Below, in pieces: positions 6,799 through 14,076 of a stretch of DNA of 19,635 nt. The notes under the pieces were generated by a model. That model had not been told where the DNA came from. It was given only the letters and a program-made list of their open reading frames with translations, and did not search any database. Numbering within the stretch: position 1 is the first letter of the stretch; the number at the start of each line of letters is the position of its first letter. The stretch spans positions 1 through 19,635 of the forward strand of contig JAHHSN010000027.1 in NCBI GenBank assembly GCA_020025195.1. The letters are read 5' to 3'. Made by a program: the position numbers and the translations under genes. The stretch comes from Angelakisella sp. (lineage in GTDB: Bacteria; Bacillota; Clostridia; Oscillospirales; Ruminococcaceae).

Positions 6799-7637
6799 GC
6801 GCTCGCCTCCTCTCCCGAAGCCGTTCTCCTGCCGTGCATCGCAATTCTCTTATGGAGAAGGCGATGGAACATTCGGATGATCGCCAGCAGGAAGCCGGAA
6901 AAGATCAGTCCGAAGAAAGGCTGTCTGGCCGCTTCCATGCGGAACGTGCCCATGAATTTAAGCGGAATATCGAAAATGGCGCCATAGGCCAGCACCTCGC
7001 GGATGCCGCCCGTGAGGAGCAGCACCGCGATAAAATCAGCGATAAAGCGGAAGGTGCGCTTCCAGAATTCGCGGATGCCCGAGGGCACCCCGTTGCACTC
7101 CGTGTTCATCAGGATGGGCGCCGCCACCAGCAGGAACAGGTAGGCGCCGAGGGAATCATAGAGCGAGGGGGAGAGCCAGAGGAACAGCACCATGCAGCTG
7201 ACCGTCGCCAGCATCGTCGCAACCACCACCGAAGCCGGCAGGGCAATCCACTCCGCGACCCCGACCTGCCGGCGCAGGATGTAGCGCAGGGCCGACGCGG
7301 GGATGAGGGTCAGGATGAGCACAAAGGAAAGGGCAATCGCGTTTTTGAGGGTGGTTCCCGCCACCGCCCAGAAGGGGATGGCCGCCAGCAGAAAAAGAGT
7401 GCGGTCGGGCGTGAATTTGGACTGGGAGGAGCTGCGGCGCTGCTTGGCCGCCTGCTCCCGGTTGTGGAGTCTTGCGCCGACGCGGGCAAAAAAGCCCGGG
7501 CTTTTTTCCTCCTCCTGCCGCTCGATCGCTTCCTTTTCCTCGGCGATGGCCTCCTGCCGGGAGGCTTCATTCATCTTGGAAACGGAAATTTGCTCCGCCG
7601 CTTCCTCAGCCGGCCGTTTCTTCTTGTCGTCTTTCAT
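6795..7637 (-). CDS. rnfE: RnfE-like (RnfE/NqrD family) membrane subunit with N-terminal extension
   Basis: This 280-residue protein is longer than the usual 200-230. Residues 1-72 are a charged, Glu/Lys/Arg-rich region that looks helical and cytoplasmic. The RnfE-like core begins near FTPDRTLFLLAAIPFWAV and ends near residue 265. Recognisable positions include DSLGAYLFLLVAAPI, matching QSLGIFIPLIVTNCI of Escherichia coli RnfE, and LTGGIREVLAYGAIFD, matching LGSLREIIGNGTLFD. Both cluster cysteines of canonical RnfE are replaced: the first (LLGLCP) by LLAAIP, and the second (VTNCIV) by APILMN, though a Cys occurs four residues later. AAAGGAG lies 8 bases before the ATG at 7637. The gene overlaps rnfD by 32 bases and rnfA by 4. 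Confidence 0.75.
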   Translation of the reverse strand: MKDDKKKRPAEEAAEQISVSKMNEASRQEAIAEEKEAIERQEEEKSPGFFARVGARLHNREQAAKQRRSSSQSKFTPDRTLFLLAAIPFWAVAGTTLKNAIALSFVLILTLIPASALRYILRRQVGVAEWIALPASVVVATMLATVSCMVLFLWLSPSLYDSLGAYLFLLVAAPILMNTECNGVPSGIREFWKRTFRFIADFIAVLLLTGGIREVLAYGAIFDIPLKFMGTFRMEAARQPFFGLIFSGFLLAIIRMFHRLLHKRIAMHGRRTASGEEASA

Positions 7638-8604
7638 AGCGGCGTCTCCTTTCTGCGATCATATAATCCTCGATGATCCTGTCGATCTTGTGATTGAGCA
7701 GGTTCATGATAAGCACCACGAATACGATGGGCTGCTGATAGGCGCCGAAATAATTAAACAGCACAATGAGCAGGCCCGCCGCCACACCGGAGACGAGCTT
7801 GGCCTCATCCCGGGCGCAGCTGCTCACCGGGTCGGAGAGCAGGAACACCACGCCGAACAGCACCGAGGTGCCGAAAATCTCATAAAAGATGGAGGTCGCG
7901 GAGCTGAAGTGAGCCCGCGGGAAGAAGGAAGCCGCCACCGCCACGATGCCCATGGTGATGAGGGGCTGCCACCAGCGGATGCTGCCCCGCGCGATGAGAT
8001 AGAGCATACAGGCCAGGAGCACCAGCCCGTTGAGCGCGCCCATGGGGCCGGGGTGGATGCCGAGGATGGTGGAGGTGTAGTCGGTGGAGGGCACGCCGCC
8101 GACGGACAGCACATAGGCAATGCTGTTTGTAAGGCGGGCCGTGACCGGGCCCGTGACGTCCAGATGGGAAAAGGGAATGGGATAGGAAAACACCAGGGAG
8201 GGCCAGCACGCCGTTACAAAGGCGAGGCCGCCCGCCGCGGGATTAAAGACATTGAAGCCGGTGCCGCCGAAGGCGTTTTTGATGACGATCATCGCGAAAA
8301 GATCGGCGGCGATGACCACATAATAAGGGATGGAGGCGGGCAGCATCAGCGGGATCATCATTCCCGTGACCAACGACGAAAGATCCCGCCAGTTATGGGG
8401 ATCGAGACGCAGCTGCACCGCGAGGTGCTCCGTCAAAAAGCAGGTGACGCTGGAAACGGCCGCCAGCATCCAGACGCGGGGCCCATAGTAGAACGCCGCG
8501 ATAAAATAGAGCGCCAGCATACAGAGCATCACGTCCAGCATGATGGTGCGGCTGTTGGCGGGGTGCTTGATATGAGGCGGCAAAAAAACAGAACGTTTGA
8601 TCAT
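7606..8604 (-). CDS. rnfD: RnfD-like (RnfD/NqrB family) membrane subunit
   Basis: I place the start at the ATG at 8604, whose A is shared with the rnfC stop codon (TGATG). This gives 332 residues; the frame is open further upstream, but that part lies inside rnfC. Many membrane helices are present. The family hallmark around FGGTGFNVFNPAAGG (112-126) is intact. The C-terminal helix pattern GAYQQPIVFVVLIMNLLNHKIDR fits RnfD. Canonical RnfD carries FMN on the Thr of an SGAT motif before a GSxGE segment. Here that stretch reads GGVPSTDYTSTILG followed by GPMGALNG (about 169-193), with no SGAT. AAAGGGGG lies 12 bases before the ATG. The protein would sit in the membrane with RnfE and RnfA. Confidence 0.85.
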   Translation of the reverse strand: MIKRSVFLPPHIKHPANSRTIMLDVMLCMLALYFIAAFYYGPRVWMLAAVSSVTCFLTEHLAVQLRLDPHNWRDLSSLVTGMMIPLMLPASIPYYVVIAADLFAMIVIKNAFGGTGFNVFNPAAGGLAFVTACWPSLVFSYPIPFSHLDVTGPVTARLTNSIAYVLSVGGVPSTDYTSTILGIHPGPMGALNGLVLLACMLYLIARGSIRWWQPLITMGIVAVAASFFPRAHFSSATSIFYEIFGTSVLFGVVFLLSDPVSSCARDEAKLVSGVAAGLLIVLFNYFGAYQQPIVFVVLIMNLLNHKIDRIIEDYMIAERRRRYERRQEETAG

Positions 8605-9674
8605 CAGGCCTCGATTCCCCCTTTCCGGCTTTGCTGATAGAGCAGAATCTCCCCGGCGACTGACTGCCGCGAGGGACAGATATAGCTGCAGCACATGCAG
8701 TGGCTGCACTCCCAAAGGCCGAGCCGCTCCGCTTCCTTGTAATTCTCCCGGCGCAGCTCCCGCAGGATCTGCATGGGGTTAAGGCCCTGCGGACAGGCAT
8801 TGGCACAGCGGCCGCAGCCGATGCATTCATACATAAAGTCCCGGTGATCGTCCCGGATGACCAGCACCGCCGAGGTGGTGACGTCCGCCAGCGTGTTTTC
8901 CATGTCGGTGACATTGGTGCCGGTGATGGGCCCGCCCAAAATGATGCGGGTGGGGTTTTCCGCCAGACCGCAGAGCTTGATAAGCTCCGAGATCGGGGTG
9001 CCGATGGGGGCTTCCACATTGCGGGGGAAGCCGATGCAGTTGCCCGCCACCGTGATAAAGGCGGTGGTCTGCCGGATTCCCTCATAGACCGCGCGGCAGA
9101 GGTGGATCAGGGCGCAGGCGCCGACAAAAAGGGTGGTATCGTTGTCGGCGTCGTCCAGCTCCAGTTCCTCCATCAGACGGGTCTGGGTGGGGTATTTCCC
9201 GCCGATTCTCCGGATGGGGACGCCGTCCACCATCCGGGGGATGGAAAGCTCGATGTCCGAAAGGTTTTTATAGACCAGAATGGTGGCTTCCGCGCTTCCG
9301 ACGGCCTTTTCCACAAGATGCGCGCCGCGGGCACACTCCTCTCGAAGCGCCAGTGCCGGTCCCAGCTGGCTGGAAACATAGGGCTCATCGTCAATGGCGT
9401 CCACCAGAACGGTCGGGGCTTTGCCTCGAAACCGCTCCAGCTTGTCCGCAAGGCGTCGTCCGTCGGTCTCATCCACAATGTCAGCCGCCTTAGCGTAGGC
9501 AATGATTTCCTCGGGGGAAAGCCCCTCCAGAGAAGCCGCCGGCTCCATTCCCTCTATCCGTTCGGGAGTATGCTCCATCTGCTTGATGGTACGGGAGATG
9601 GCAGGCTCCTTCATCTGCTCCAGCGTAACGCCGCGCTGGTACAGAGCGGAAAAGCGCATATCCGATAACTGCAT
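8604..9674 (-). CDS. rnfC: RnfC-like iron-sulfur subunit lacking the N-terminal and NADH/FMN motifs
   Basis: This 356-residue protein is shorter than the usual 430 or more. The C-terminus has two intact 4Fe-4S motifs: Cys284-287-290-294 (CIGCGRCANACP) and Cys323-326-329-333 (CSHCMCCSYICP). The middle matches RnfC: KYPTQTRLMEE (160-170), FVGACALIHLCRAVYEG, PRNVEAPIGTPISELIKLCG (218-236) and ILGGPITGTN (245-254). The N-terminal barrel-sandwich domain of RnfC, with its HIGAPA-type segment, is absent. The glycine-rich loop GLGGAGFPT that holds FMN/NADH reads DIVDETDGRRLADKL (65-79), and the following ECEP reads DDEP. A soluble membrane-attached subunit is likely, with NADH oxidation doubtful. AAAAGGAG precedes the ATG, and the gene is 20 bases after rpe. 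Confidence 0.85.
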   Translation of the reverse strand: MQLSDMRFSALYQRGVTLEQMKEPAISRTIKQMEHTPERIEGMEPAASLEGLSPEEIIAYAKAADIVDETDGRRLADKLERFRGKAPTVLVDAIDDEPYVSSQLGPALALREECARGAHLVEKAVGSAEATILVYKNLSDIELSIPRMVDGVPIRRIGGKYPTQTRLMEELELDDADNDTTLFVGACALIHLCRAVYEGIRQTTAFITVAGNCIGFPRNVEAPIGTPISELIKLCGLAENPTRIILGGPITGTNVTDMENTLADVTTSAVLVIRDDHRDFMYECIGCGRCANACPQGLNPMQILRELRRENYKEAERLGLWECSHCMCCSYICPSRQSVAGEILLYQQSRKGGIEA

Positions 9675-9694
9675 AAGCGTTCGTCTCCTTTTGG

Positions 9695-10360
9695 TTATTG
9701 CGGGCGTGCCGCTTCTGCCAAGGCCTTGAGGGCGGTGACCTCCTCATGGTAATCCGGCTTTCCGAAGACAGCGGAACCTGCCACAAAGCAGTCCGCGCCG
9801 GCAGCAGCCGCCTCGGCAATGGTGTTTCGATTGACACCGCCGTCCACCTGCAGGATAAAGTCGGTGTTCTGGCGGCGGGCCTCCTCCTTGAGCCACCGGA
9901 GCTTCGGCATCATATCCGACATGAAGCTCTGGCCGCCGAAACCAGGCTCCACCGTCATGATGAGGACAAGCTCCACGTCCTTAAGGTAAGGAAGCAGCAC
10001 CTCGACGGGGGTTTTGGGCTTGATGGAAATGCCGGCCTTAAGCCCCGCCGCATGGATCATCTCAATGGTTTCGGCGGGGTCTCCCTCCGCCTCATAATGG
10101 AAGGTGATGAGCTCCGCGCCCGCTTTTTTAAGCTCCTCGATATAGCGCTGCGGCTGGGAGATCATGATATGAACATCGAAAAAGAGGTCGCTCTTCTTGC
10201 GGATGCTCTTGATGACCGGCATTCCGAAGGAAATATTGGGAACGAAGTGCCCGTCCATCACATCGATATGGAGCATATCCGCTCCGGAGGCCTTTATCCG
10301 GTCCAGTTCTTCTCCCAGCTTGGTAAAATCCGCAGAGAGCATAGAAGGCGATATCTTCAT
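9695..10360 (-). CDS. rpe: Ribulose-phosphate 3-epimerase
   Basis: This 221-residue TIM-barrel enzyme interconverts ribulose 5-phosphate and xylulose 5-phosphate in the pentose phosphate pathway. All family motifs are present: SMLSADF (6-12), HIDVMDGHFVPN with metal-binding His31 and catalytic Asp33, FDVHIM with His64, VEPGFGGQSF (137-146), and QVDGGVN with Asp173, the second catalytic acid. Length is normal. AAAAGGA lies about 10 bases before the ATG. It is the first gene of a minus-strand unit with a good promoter at 10453-10481, followed closely by rnfC. The link to rnf genes is odd; in many Bacillota rpe follows rsgA. Confidence 0.95.
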   Translation of the reverse strand: MKISPSMLSADFTKLGEELDRIKASGADMLHIDVMDGHFVPNISFGMPVIKSIRKKSDLFFDVHIMISQPQRYIEELKKAGAELITFHYEAEGDPAETIEMIHAAGLKAGISIKPKTPVEVLLPYLKDVELVLIMTVEPGFGGQSFMSDMMPKLRWLKEEARRQNTDFILQVDGGVNRNTIAEAAAAGADCFVAGSAVFGKPDYHEEVTALKALAEAARPQ

Positions 10361-10452
10361 AATAACTCAGTCCTTTTTGCTTGGTTTTTGTGTATCGCGG
10401 GCAGTCAAAACGACTATAATCCTTGAGAGCCCACACCTATCCTATTCTATAT

Positions 10453-10481
10453 ATAATATCGCATCCCCGGAAAAAGGTCAA
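10453..10481 (-). promoter_or_regulatory. Promoter of the rpe-rnfCDEA-DUF4015 unit
   Basis: On the minus strand TTGACC (10481-10476), a 17-base spacer and TATTAT (10458-10453) form a good sigma-A-type promoter. The predicted start is near 10446, giving a leader of about 86 bases before rpe. It is divergent from the arginase promoter, with about 50 bases between the two -35 boxes. Confidence 0.75.
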
Positions 10482-10532
10482 TAAATTGGTCTTTCATTTT
10501 GCCGAAACGTTGGGTTTCTACCCCGGGAAAGG

Positions 10533-10561
10533 TTGTACGCCGCCTCCGGGTATGATAGAAT
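10533..10561 (+). promoter_or_regulatory. Promoter of the arginase-murE-femAB unit
   Basis: TTGTAC (10533-10538), a 17-base spacer and TAGAAT (10556-10561) are preceded by TATGA, giving an extended -10. The predicted start is near 10568, about 53 bases before the arginase ATG. No arginine-repressor box is recognisable by eye. Confidence 0.7.
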
Positions 10562-10620
10562 AGAAGGTATGATATCGCGGGGAGTTCCCGTATTATCCTT
10601 TGAGAAAGTTGGTTCTTCTT

Positions 10621-11529
10621 ATGCAGTTTTCCGTCATTGGGGCGCCTCTGGAGCTGGGCTGCGGTACCGTCGGCTGCTCCGGCGCTTTTTCTGTCCTCGC
10701 CCGGGAGGGACTGCTTCGTGTTCTGGAGGAGCAGAATTTACCTTATAACACCGTCACGGCCTTTGAACCGCTCGTGGAGCGGCGGGCGGACGAAGTCAAA
10801 AGTCCCAAATATCTTGCCGAAGTATTGAAGGCCTGCCGAGCGACCCGGGACGCGGTCGCCGAGGCACATAAAACCCACCGCTTCCCCCTCACCATCGGCG
10901 GAGATCACGCGCTGGGTCTCGGAACCGTGGCGGGCACGGCGGAGCTCTGTGCCCCGGAGGAGCTTTCCCTCGTCTGGGTGGACGCCCACACCGACATCAA
11001 CACCGAGGACACCTCCTTTTCCGGCAACATCCACGGTATGCCCATCGCGGCGCTGCTGGGGCTCTGCCGGGAGGAGCTTTCCACCCTCGGCACCCATACC
11101 CCGAAGCTCCTGCCGCAAAACGTCCACATCTTTTTCGCACGGGACATCGATCCCCCCGAGGAGGAGATCATCCGCCGGGAGGGGGTCCACCTCTACCGCA
11201 TGGAGGAGATCCGCCGGGAGGGGCTGGAAAAAGCGCTCGGGCGGCTGCTTCACAACATCCGGACGCCTTATATGCACGTCAGCTGGGACGTGGATTCCCT
11301 CGACAGCGGTTTCTTTACCGCGACGGGGCTTCCGATCCCGGCCGGGCCCTCCCCCGCGGAGGTCACCGAGGTGCTGAAGGCGCTCATGGCCTCCCAAAAG
11401 GCGGTGGCACTGGACTGCGTGGAATACAATCCGCTCCTTGATGATGAGCGTTTTTCCGGAGCCAAGACCGTTCTTTCCATCCTCGGGCCCGCCATCCGCG
11501 CGCTGGAGGAAACCGAAAAGGAGCAATGA
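10621..11529 (+). CDS. Arginase (L-arginine to L-ornithine and urea)
   Basis: This 302-residue manganese enzyme of the ureohydrolase family has every arginase catalytic position: His96 (GGDH), Asp121, His123 and Asp125 (DAHTDIN), Asp223 and Asp225 (SWDVDSLD), and Glu268 (CVEYNP). The arginine-recognising positions Asn127, Ser134, Asn136 and His138 (INTEDTSFSGNIHGMP) match true arginases such as human arginase I. They differ from agmatinase or formimidoylglutamase. I chose the ATG at 10621 over an upstream in-frame TTG at 10600 because MQFSVIGAPLELG matches the family start. The Shine-Dalgarno sequence is weak. The stop is 6 bases before the murE-like start, so the products are probably coupled. 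No urease or ornithine-catabolic gene is adjacent, which points to ornithine as the wanted product. Confidence 0.9.
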   Translation: MQFSVIGAPLELGCGTVGCSGAFSVLAREGLLRVLEEQNLPYNTVTAFEPLVERRADEVKSPKYLAEVLKACRATRDAVAEAHKTHRFPLTIGGDHALGLGTVAGTAELCAPEELSLVWVDAHTDINTEDTSFSGNIHGMPIAALLGLCREELSTLGTHTPKLLPQNVHIFFARDIDPPEEEIIRREGVHLYRMEEIRREGLEKALGRLLHNIRTPYMHVSWDVDSLDSGFFTATGLPIPAGPSPAEVTEVLKALMASQKAVALDCVEYNPLLDDERFSGAKTVLSILGPAIRALEETEKEQ

Positions 11530-11535
11530 AATCTT

Positions 11536-13014
11536 ATGGAATATTCTCTTCGTCTTTCCCGCCTTGCGGCGGCGCTTAAAGAGCATGGGCTCTTTAAGGA
11601 AGCCGTCAACTGCCCCGAGGAGCTTCTGTTCCCCTCCCTCTCCTATGATTCCCGTTCGGTGGAGGAGGGGTCGCTTTTCATCTGCAAGGGGCTTGGCTTC
11701 CGGGCGGAATATCTGGAGAACGCCCTGAGAAAAGGGGCGGCCTGCTATCTTGCCGAGGAGCGCTTTTATTGGGACGCGCCCGCCCTTCTGGTGACCGACG
11801 TTCGCCGGGCCCTCGCGGTCGCGGCGGCGGAATATTATGGTCTCCCCGCCCAAAAGCTCCATCTGGTGGGGCTGACGGGCACCAAGGGCAAGACCACCAC
11901 CACCTACTTCATCAAGAACATCCTGGACGCCGCGCTCCCCTACCGCAGCGCCGTCCTTTCCACCGTGGAAATGTATACCGGGGGAGAATCCACCGAAGCG
12001 CACCTCACCACCCCGGAATCTCTGGAGCTGCACGCCTGCTTTGCGGACGCGCTCGCCCACGGCATCCATTACCTCACCATGGAGGTCTCCTCTCAGGCGT
12101 ATAAGCATGAGCGCGCCTACGGCACCCCCTATGAGGTCGGGCTGTTCCTCAACATCTCGGAGGATCACATCGGCCCGCTGGAGCATCCCGACTTTGAGGA
12201 CTACTTCCGGTGCAAGCTGCGCCTGATGGAAAACTGCCGCACCGCCGTCATCTTTAAGGGCTGCGACCGCTTTGAGGAAATCCTTGCGGTAGCCAAGGCT
12301 CACGCCGAGCGGGTGCTGGTCTATGGAGAGGACCCCACCTGCGACCTCTGGGTGGAGGACATTCAGAAGGAACGCCCCGGCTTTTCCTTTACCATCGTTA
12401 CAAAGGAGAGCCGGCTTCCCTGCCGCATCCGCATGGAAGGGCGCTTCAATGTGATGAACGCCCTCGCTGCCGCCACCGCGGCCCGCGCCCTCGGCGTGGA
12501 GGACCGCTTTATCGTAAGCGGCATGGAGAATGTCGCGGTGCAGGGACGGATGAACTGCTTTGAGAAGGACGGCCGGACCGTCATTGTGGACTATGCCCAC
12601 AATTTCCTCAGCTTCACCGAGCTGTTCCGCTCCCTCCGGGAGGACTACCCCGGACAGCCCATCAAGGTGCTGTGCGGCTGCCCCGGGCATAAAAACCAAA
12701 AGCGCCGCGTCGATATCGGGCGGCTCTGCGGGCAGTATGCCGATTTTGTCTATCTCACGGCGGAGGACCCCGGTTTTGAGGACCCTGCCGAGATCTGCCG
12801 GGAAATGGCGGGCTACATCGAGGAGCGCCATTCCCGCTACGTCATCATCCCCGACCGCACCGAAGCCGCAGAGCGGGCCATCCGGGAAACGAAGCCCGGG
12901 GAGATCCTCATTCTGGCAGGGAAAGGCGAGGAGGACTATCAAAAGGTCTCCGGCCGCTATGATTACTATGAAAGCGACCTTGCCATCGCGAGGCGCTGTC
13001 TCAAGATTCAGTAA
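11536..13014 (+). CDS. murE: MurE-like UDP-MurNAc-dipeptide:diamino acid ligase
   Basis: This 492-residue Mur ligase adds the third amino acid of the peptidoglycan stem using ATP. An N-terminal UDP-substrate domain is followed by the ATP loop GLTGTKGKTTT (112-122, Lys119), TTPESLELH, EVSSQA, and the likely carbamylated Lys227 in DYFRCKLRL. A C-terminal domain begins at DYAHN (352-356). In diaminopimelate-type enzymes the specificity motif is DNPR; here it is EDPG (410-413), so the arginine that holds the extra carboxylate is Gly. The diamino-contacting Glu of the GKGHED motif is kept as Glu466 (AGKGEED). The segment EDHIGPLEHPDFEDYF resembles, from memory, Lys-type enzymes of cocci. AAGGAG lies 12 bases upstream. 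The gene sits between arginase and a FemAB transferase, so Lys or Orn is the likely substrate. Confidence 0.88.
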   Translation: MEYSLRLSRLAAALKEHGLFKEAVNCPEELLFPSLSYDSRSVEEGSLFICKGLGFRAEYLENALRKGAACYLAEERFYWDAPALLVTDVRRALAVAAAEYYGLPAQKLHLVGLTGTKGKTTTTYFIKNILDAALPYRSAVLSTVEMYTGGESTEAHLTTPESLELHACFADALAHGIHYLTMEVSSQAYKHERAYGTPYEVGLFLNISEDHIGPLEHPDFEDYFRCKLRLMENCRTAVIFKGCDRFEEILAVAKAHAERVLVYGEDPTCDLWVEDIQKERPGFSFTIVTKESRLPCRIRMEGRFNVMNALAAATAARALGVEDRFIVSGMENVAVQGRMNCFEKDGRTVIVDYAHNFLSFTELFRSLREDYPGQPIKVLCGCPGHKNQKRRVDIGRLCGQYADFVYLTAEDPGFEDPAEICREMAGYIEERHSRYVIIPDRTEAAERAIRETKPGEILILAGKGEEDYQKVSGRYDYYESDLAIARRCLKIQ

Positions 13015-13029
13015 AAAAGGAGGGCCATC

Positions 13030-14067
13030 ATGCCGATTGTTGATCAGAAGGACCCGCAGCAGCTCCGCCGCTACGAGGAATTTATCACCCATTCCCCCTA
13101 TGGCAACCTGATGCAGGACTGCCGTTGGGCTTATGTGAAAAAAGGCTGGGTAGGTGAGCAGGTCACTCTGGAAAAGGACGGGGAAATCACCGCCGCGCTC
13201 TCCATCATCTTCGCCCACGCGGTGGGCGGGCGCACGCTGGCCTATGCCCCGCGCGGACCGGTCTGCGATCCCTATGATACCGAGACGGTCCTTGCGCTCA
13301 TCAAAGAGGCGGAGCCTGTGCTTAAAAAGCATAAGGCGTTCCTCCTCCGCCTTGACCCCGAGGTACGCTATGACGAGGCGCTGTGTGAGAAATATGCCGC
13401 CGCCGGCTTTCGTGTCCGGAGCCGGAACGTCGGCATCCATGACCAGATCCAGCCCCGCTTCAATATGTTCCTAACGCTCAAAGGGCGCTCCTTTGACGAG
13501 CTGATGCCCACCTTTGCGGAAAAGACCCGCTACAATGTCCGGCTTTCCCACCGCAAGGGGGTCACCGTCCGCTGGTCGCGGGAAACGGCCGACCTGGAGG
13601 CTTTCTTTCAGCTCTATCTCACCACCTGCGAGCGGGATAAGATCGGGCACCGCCCCTACGACTACTTTGAGCGGATGCTGGAAGCCTACGGTGATTATGC
13701 CCGCATCTATGTGGCGGAATTTGAGGGCGAGCCTCTTGCCGCTGCCATTGCCCTCCACTACGGGCAAAAGGTGTTTTACATCTACGGCGCCTCCGGCAAT
13801 GAAAAGCGGAACCTCATGCCCGCCTACGCCATGCAGGCGGAGATGATCCGCTGGGCAGTGGAGCTGGGCGTCACGTTCTATGACTTCGGCGGGGTCTATT
13901 CCCTTACCAAGGAGAATGGCCTTTACCGCTTTAAGGAGGGCTTCTGTCACGAGGAGGGCGTCACCGAGCTGGTCGGGGAATTCGACCGGGTGCGCTCCCG
14001 CTTCTGGTACTGGGCTTTTGTGAAAGGCAAGCCCCTCCTGCAGAAGCTCCGCGCCAAGAAGCACTGA
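13030..14067 (+). CDS. FemAB/FemX-family peptidoglycan branching aminoacyltransferase
   Basis: This 345-residue protein has the double GNAT-like pattern of the Fem family, which uses aminoacyl-tRNA to add amino acids to the side-chain amine of the stem-peptide diamino acid on lipid II or its precursor. Visible signals are GNLMQDCRWAYVKKGW near the N-terminus, YAPRGPVCDP, FAEKTRYNVRLSHRKGV (about residues 159-175), YIYGASGNEKRNLMPAYAMQAEMIRWA, and FYDFGGVYSLTKENGLYRFKEGF near the C-terminus. The last two are characteristic of the family. No coiled-coil insertion like that of FemA is evident, so it is closer to FemX-type size. AAGGAGG lies before the ATG, 15 bases after murE. A terminator follows at once. 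Which amino acid it adds cannot be read from the sequence. Confidence 0.88.
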   Translation: MPIVDQKDPQQLRRYEEFITHSPYGNLMQDCRWAYVKKGWVGEQVTLEKDGEITAALSIIFAHAVGGRTLAYAPRGPVCDPYDTETVLALIKEAEPVLKKHKAFLLRLDPEVRYDEALCEKYAAAGFRVRSRNVGIHDQIQPRFNMFLTLKGRSFDELMPTFAEKTRYNVRLSHRKGVTVRWSRETADLEAFFQLYLTTCERDKIGHRPYDYFERMLEAYGDYARIYVAEFEGEPLAAAIALHYGQKVFYIYGASGNEKRNLMPAYAMQAEMIRWAVELGVTFYDFGGVYSLTKENGLYRFKEGFCHEEGVTELVGEFDRVRSRFWYWAFVKGKPLLQKLRAKKH

Positions 14068-14076
14068 CCGTTTACC

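Noticed and set aside
7303..8637. A 444-residue open frame on the plus strand over rnfD and rnfE
   Set aside because: It is antisense to two membrane proteins. It is rich in His, Arg and Gly, the usual reverse-strand image of hydrophobic helices.
4915..10360. A hidden rnfG or rnfB within or beside the rnf-like genes
   Set aside because: All space from rpe to the DUF4015 gene is taken by assigned genes with gaps under 30 bases. None carries an FMN-binding SGAT domain or an RnfB ferredoxin domain.
10600..10620. TTG start for arginase at 10600
   Set aside because: The extra seven residues have no family counterpart, while the ATG at 10621 begins exactly at the conserved first strand of the arginase fold.
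10738..13440. A 900-residue open frame on the minus strand across arginase, murE and femAB
   Set aside because: It is the antisense shadow of three well-supported genes in GC-rich codons. Its sequence is low-complexity Gly/His/Arg-rich with no domain pattern, and it has no matching ribosome binding site.
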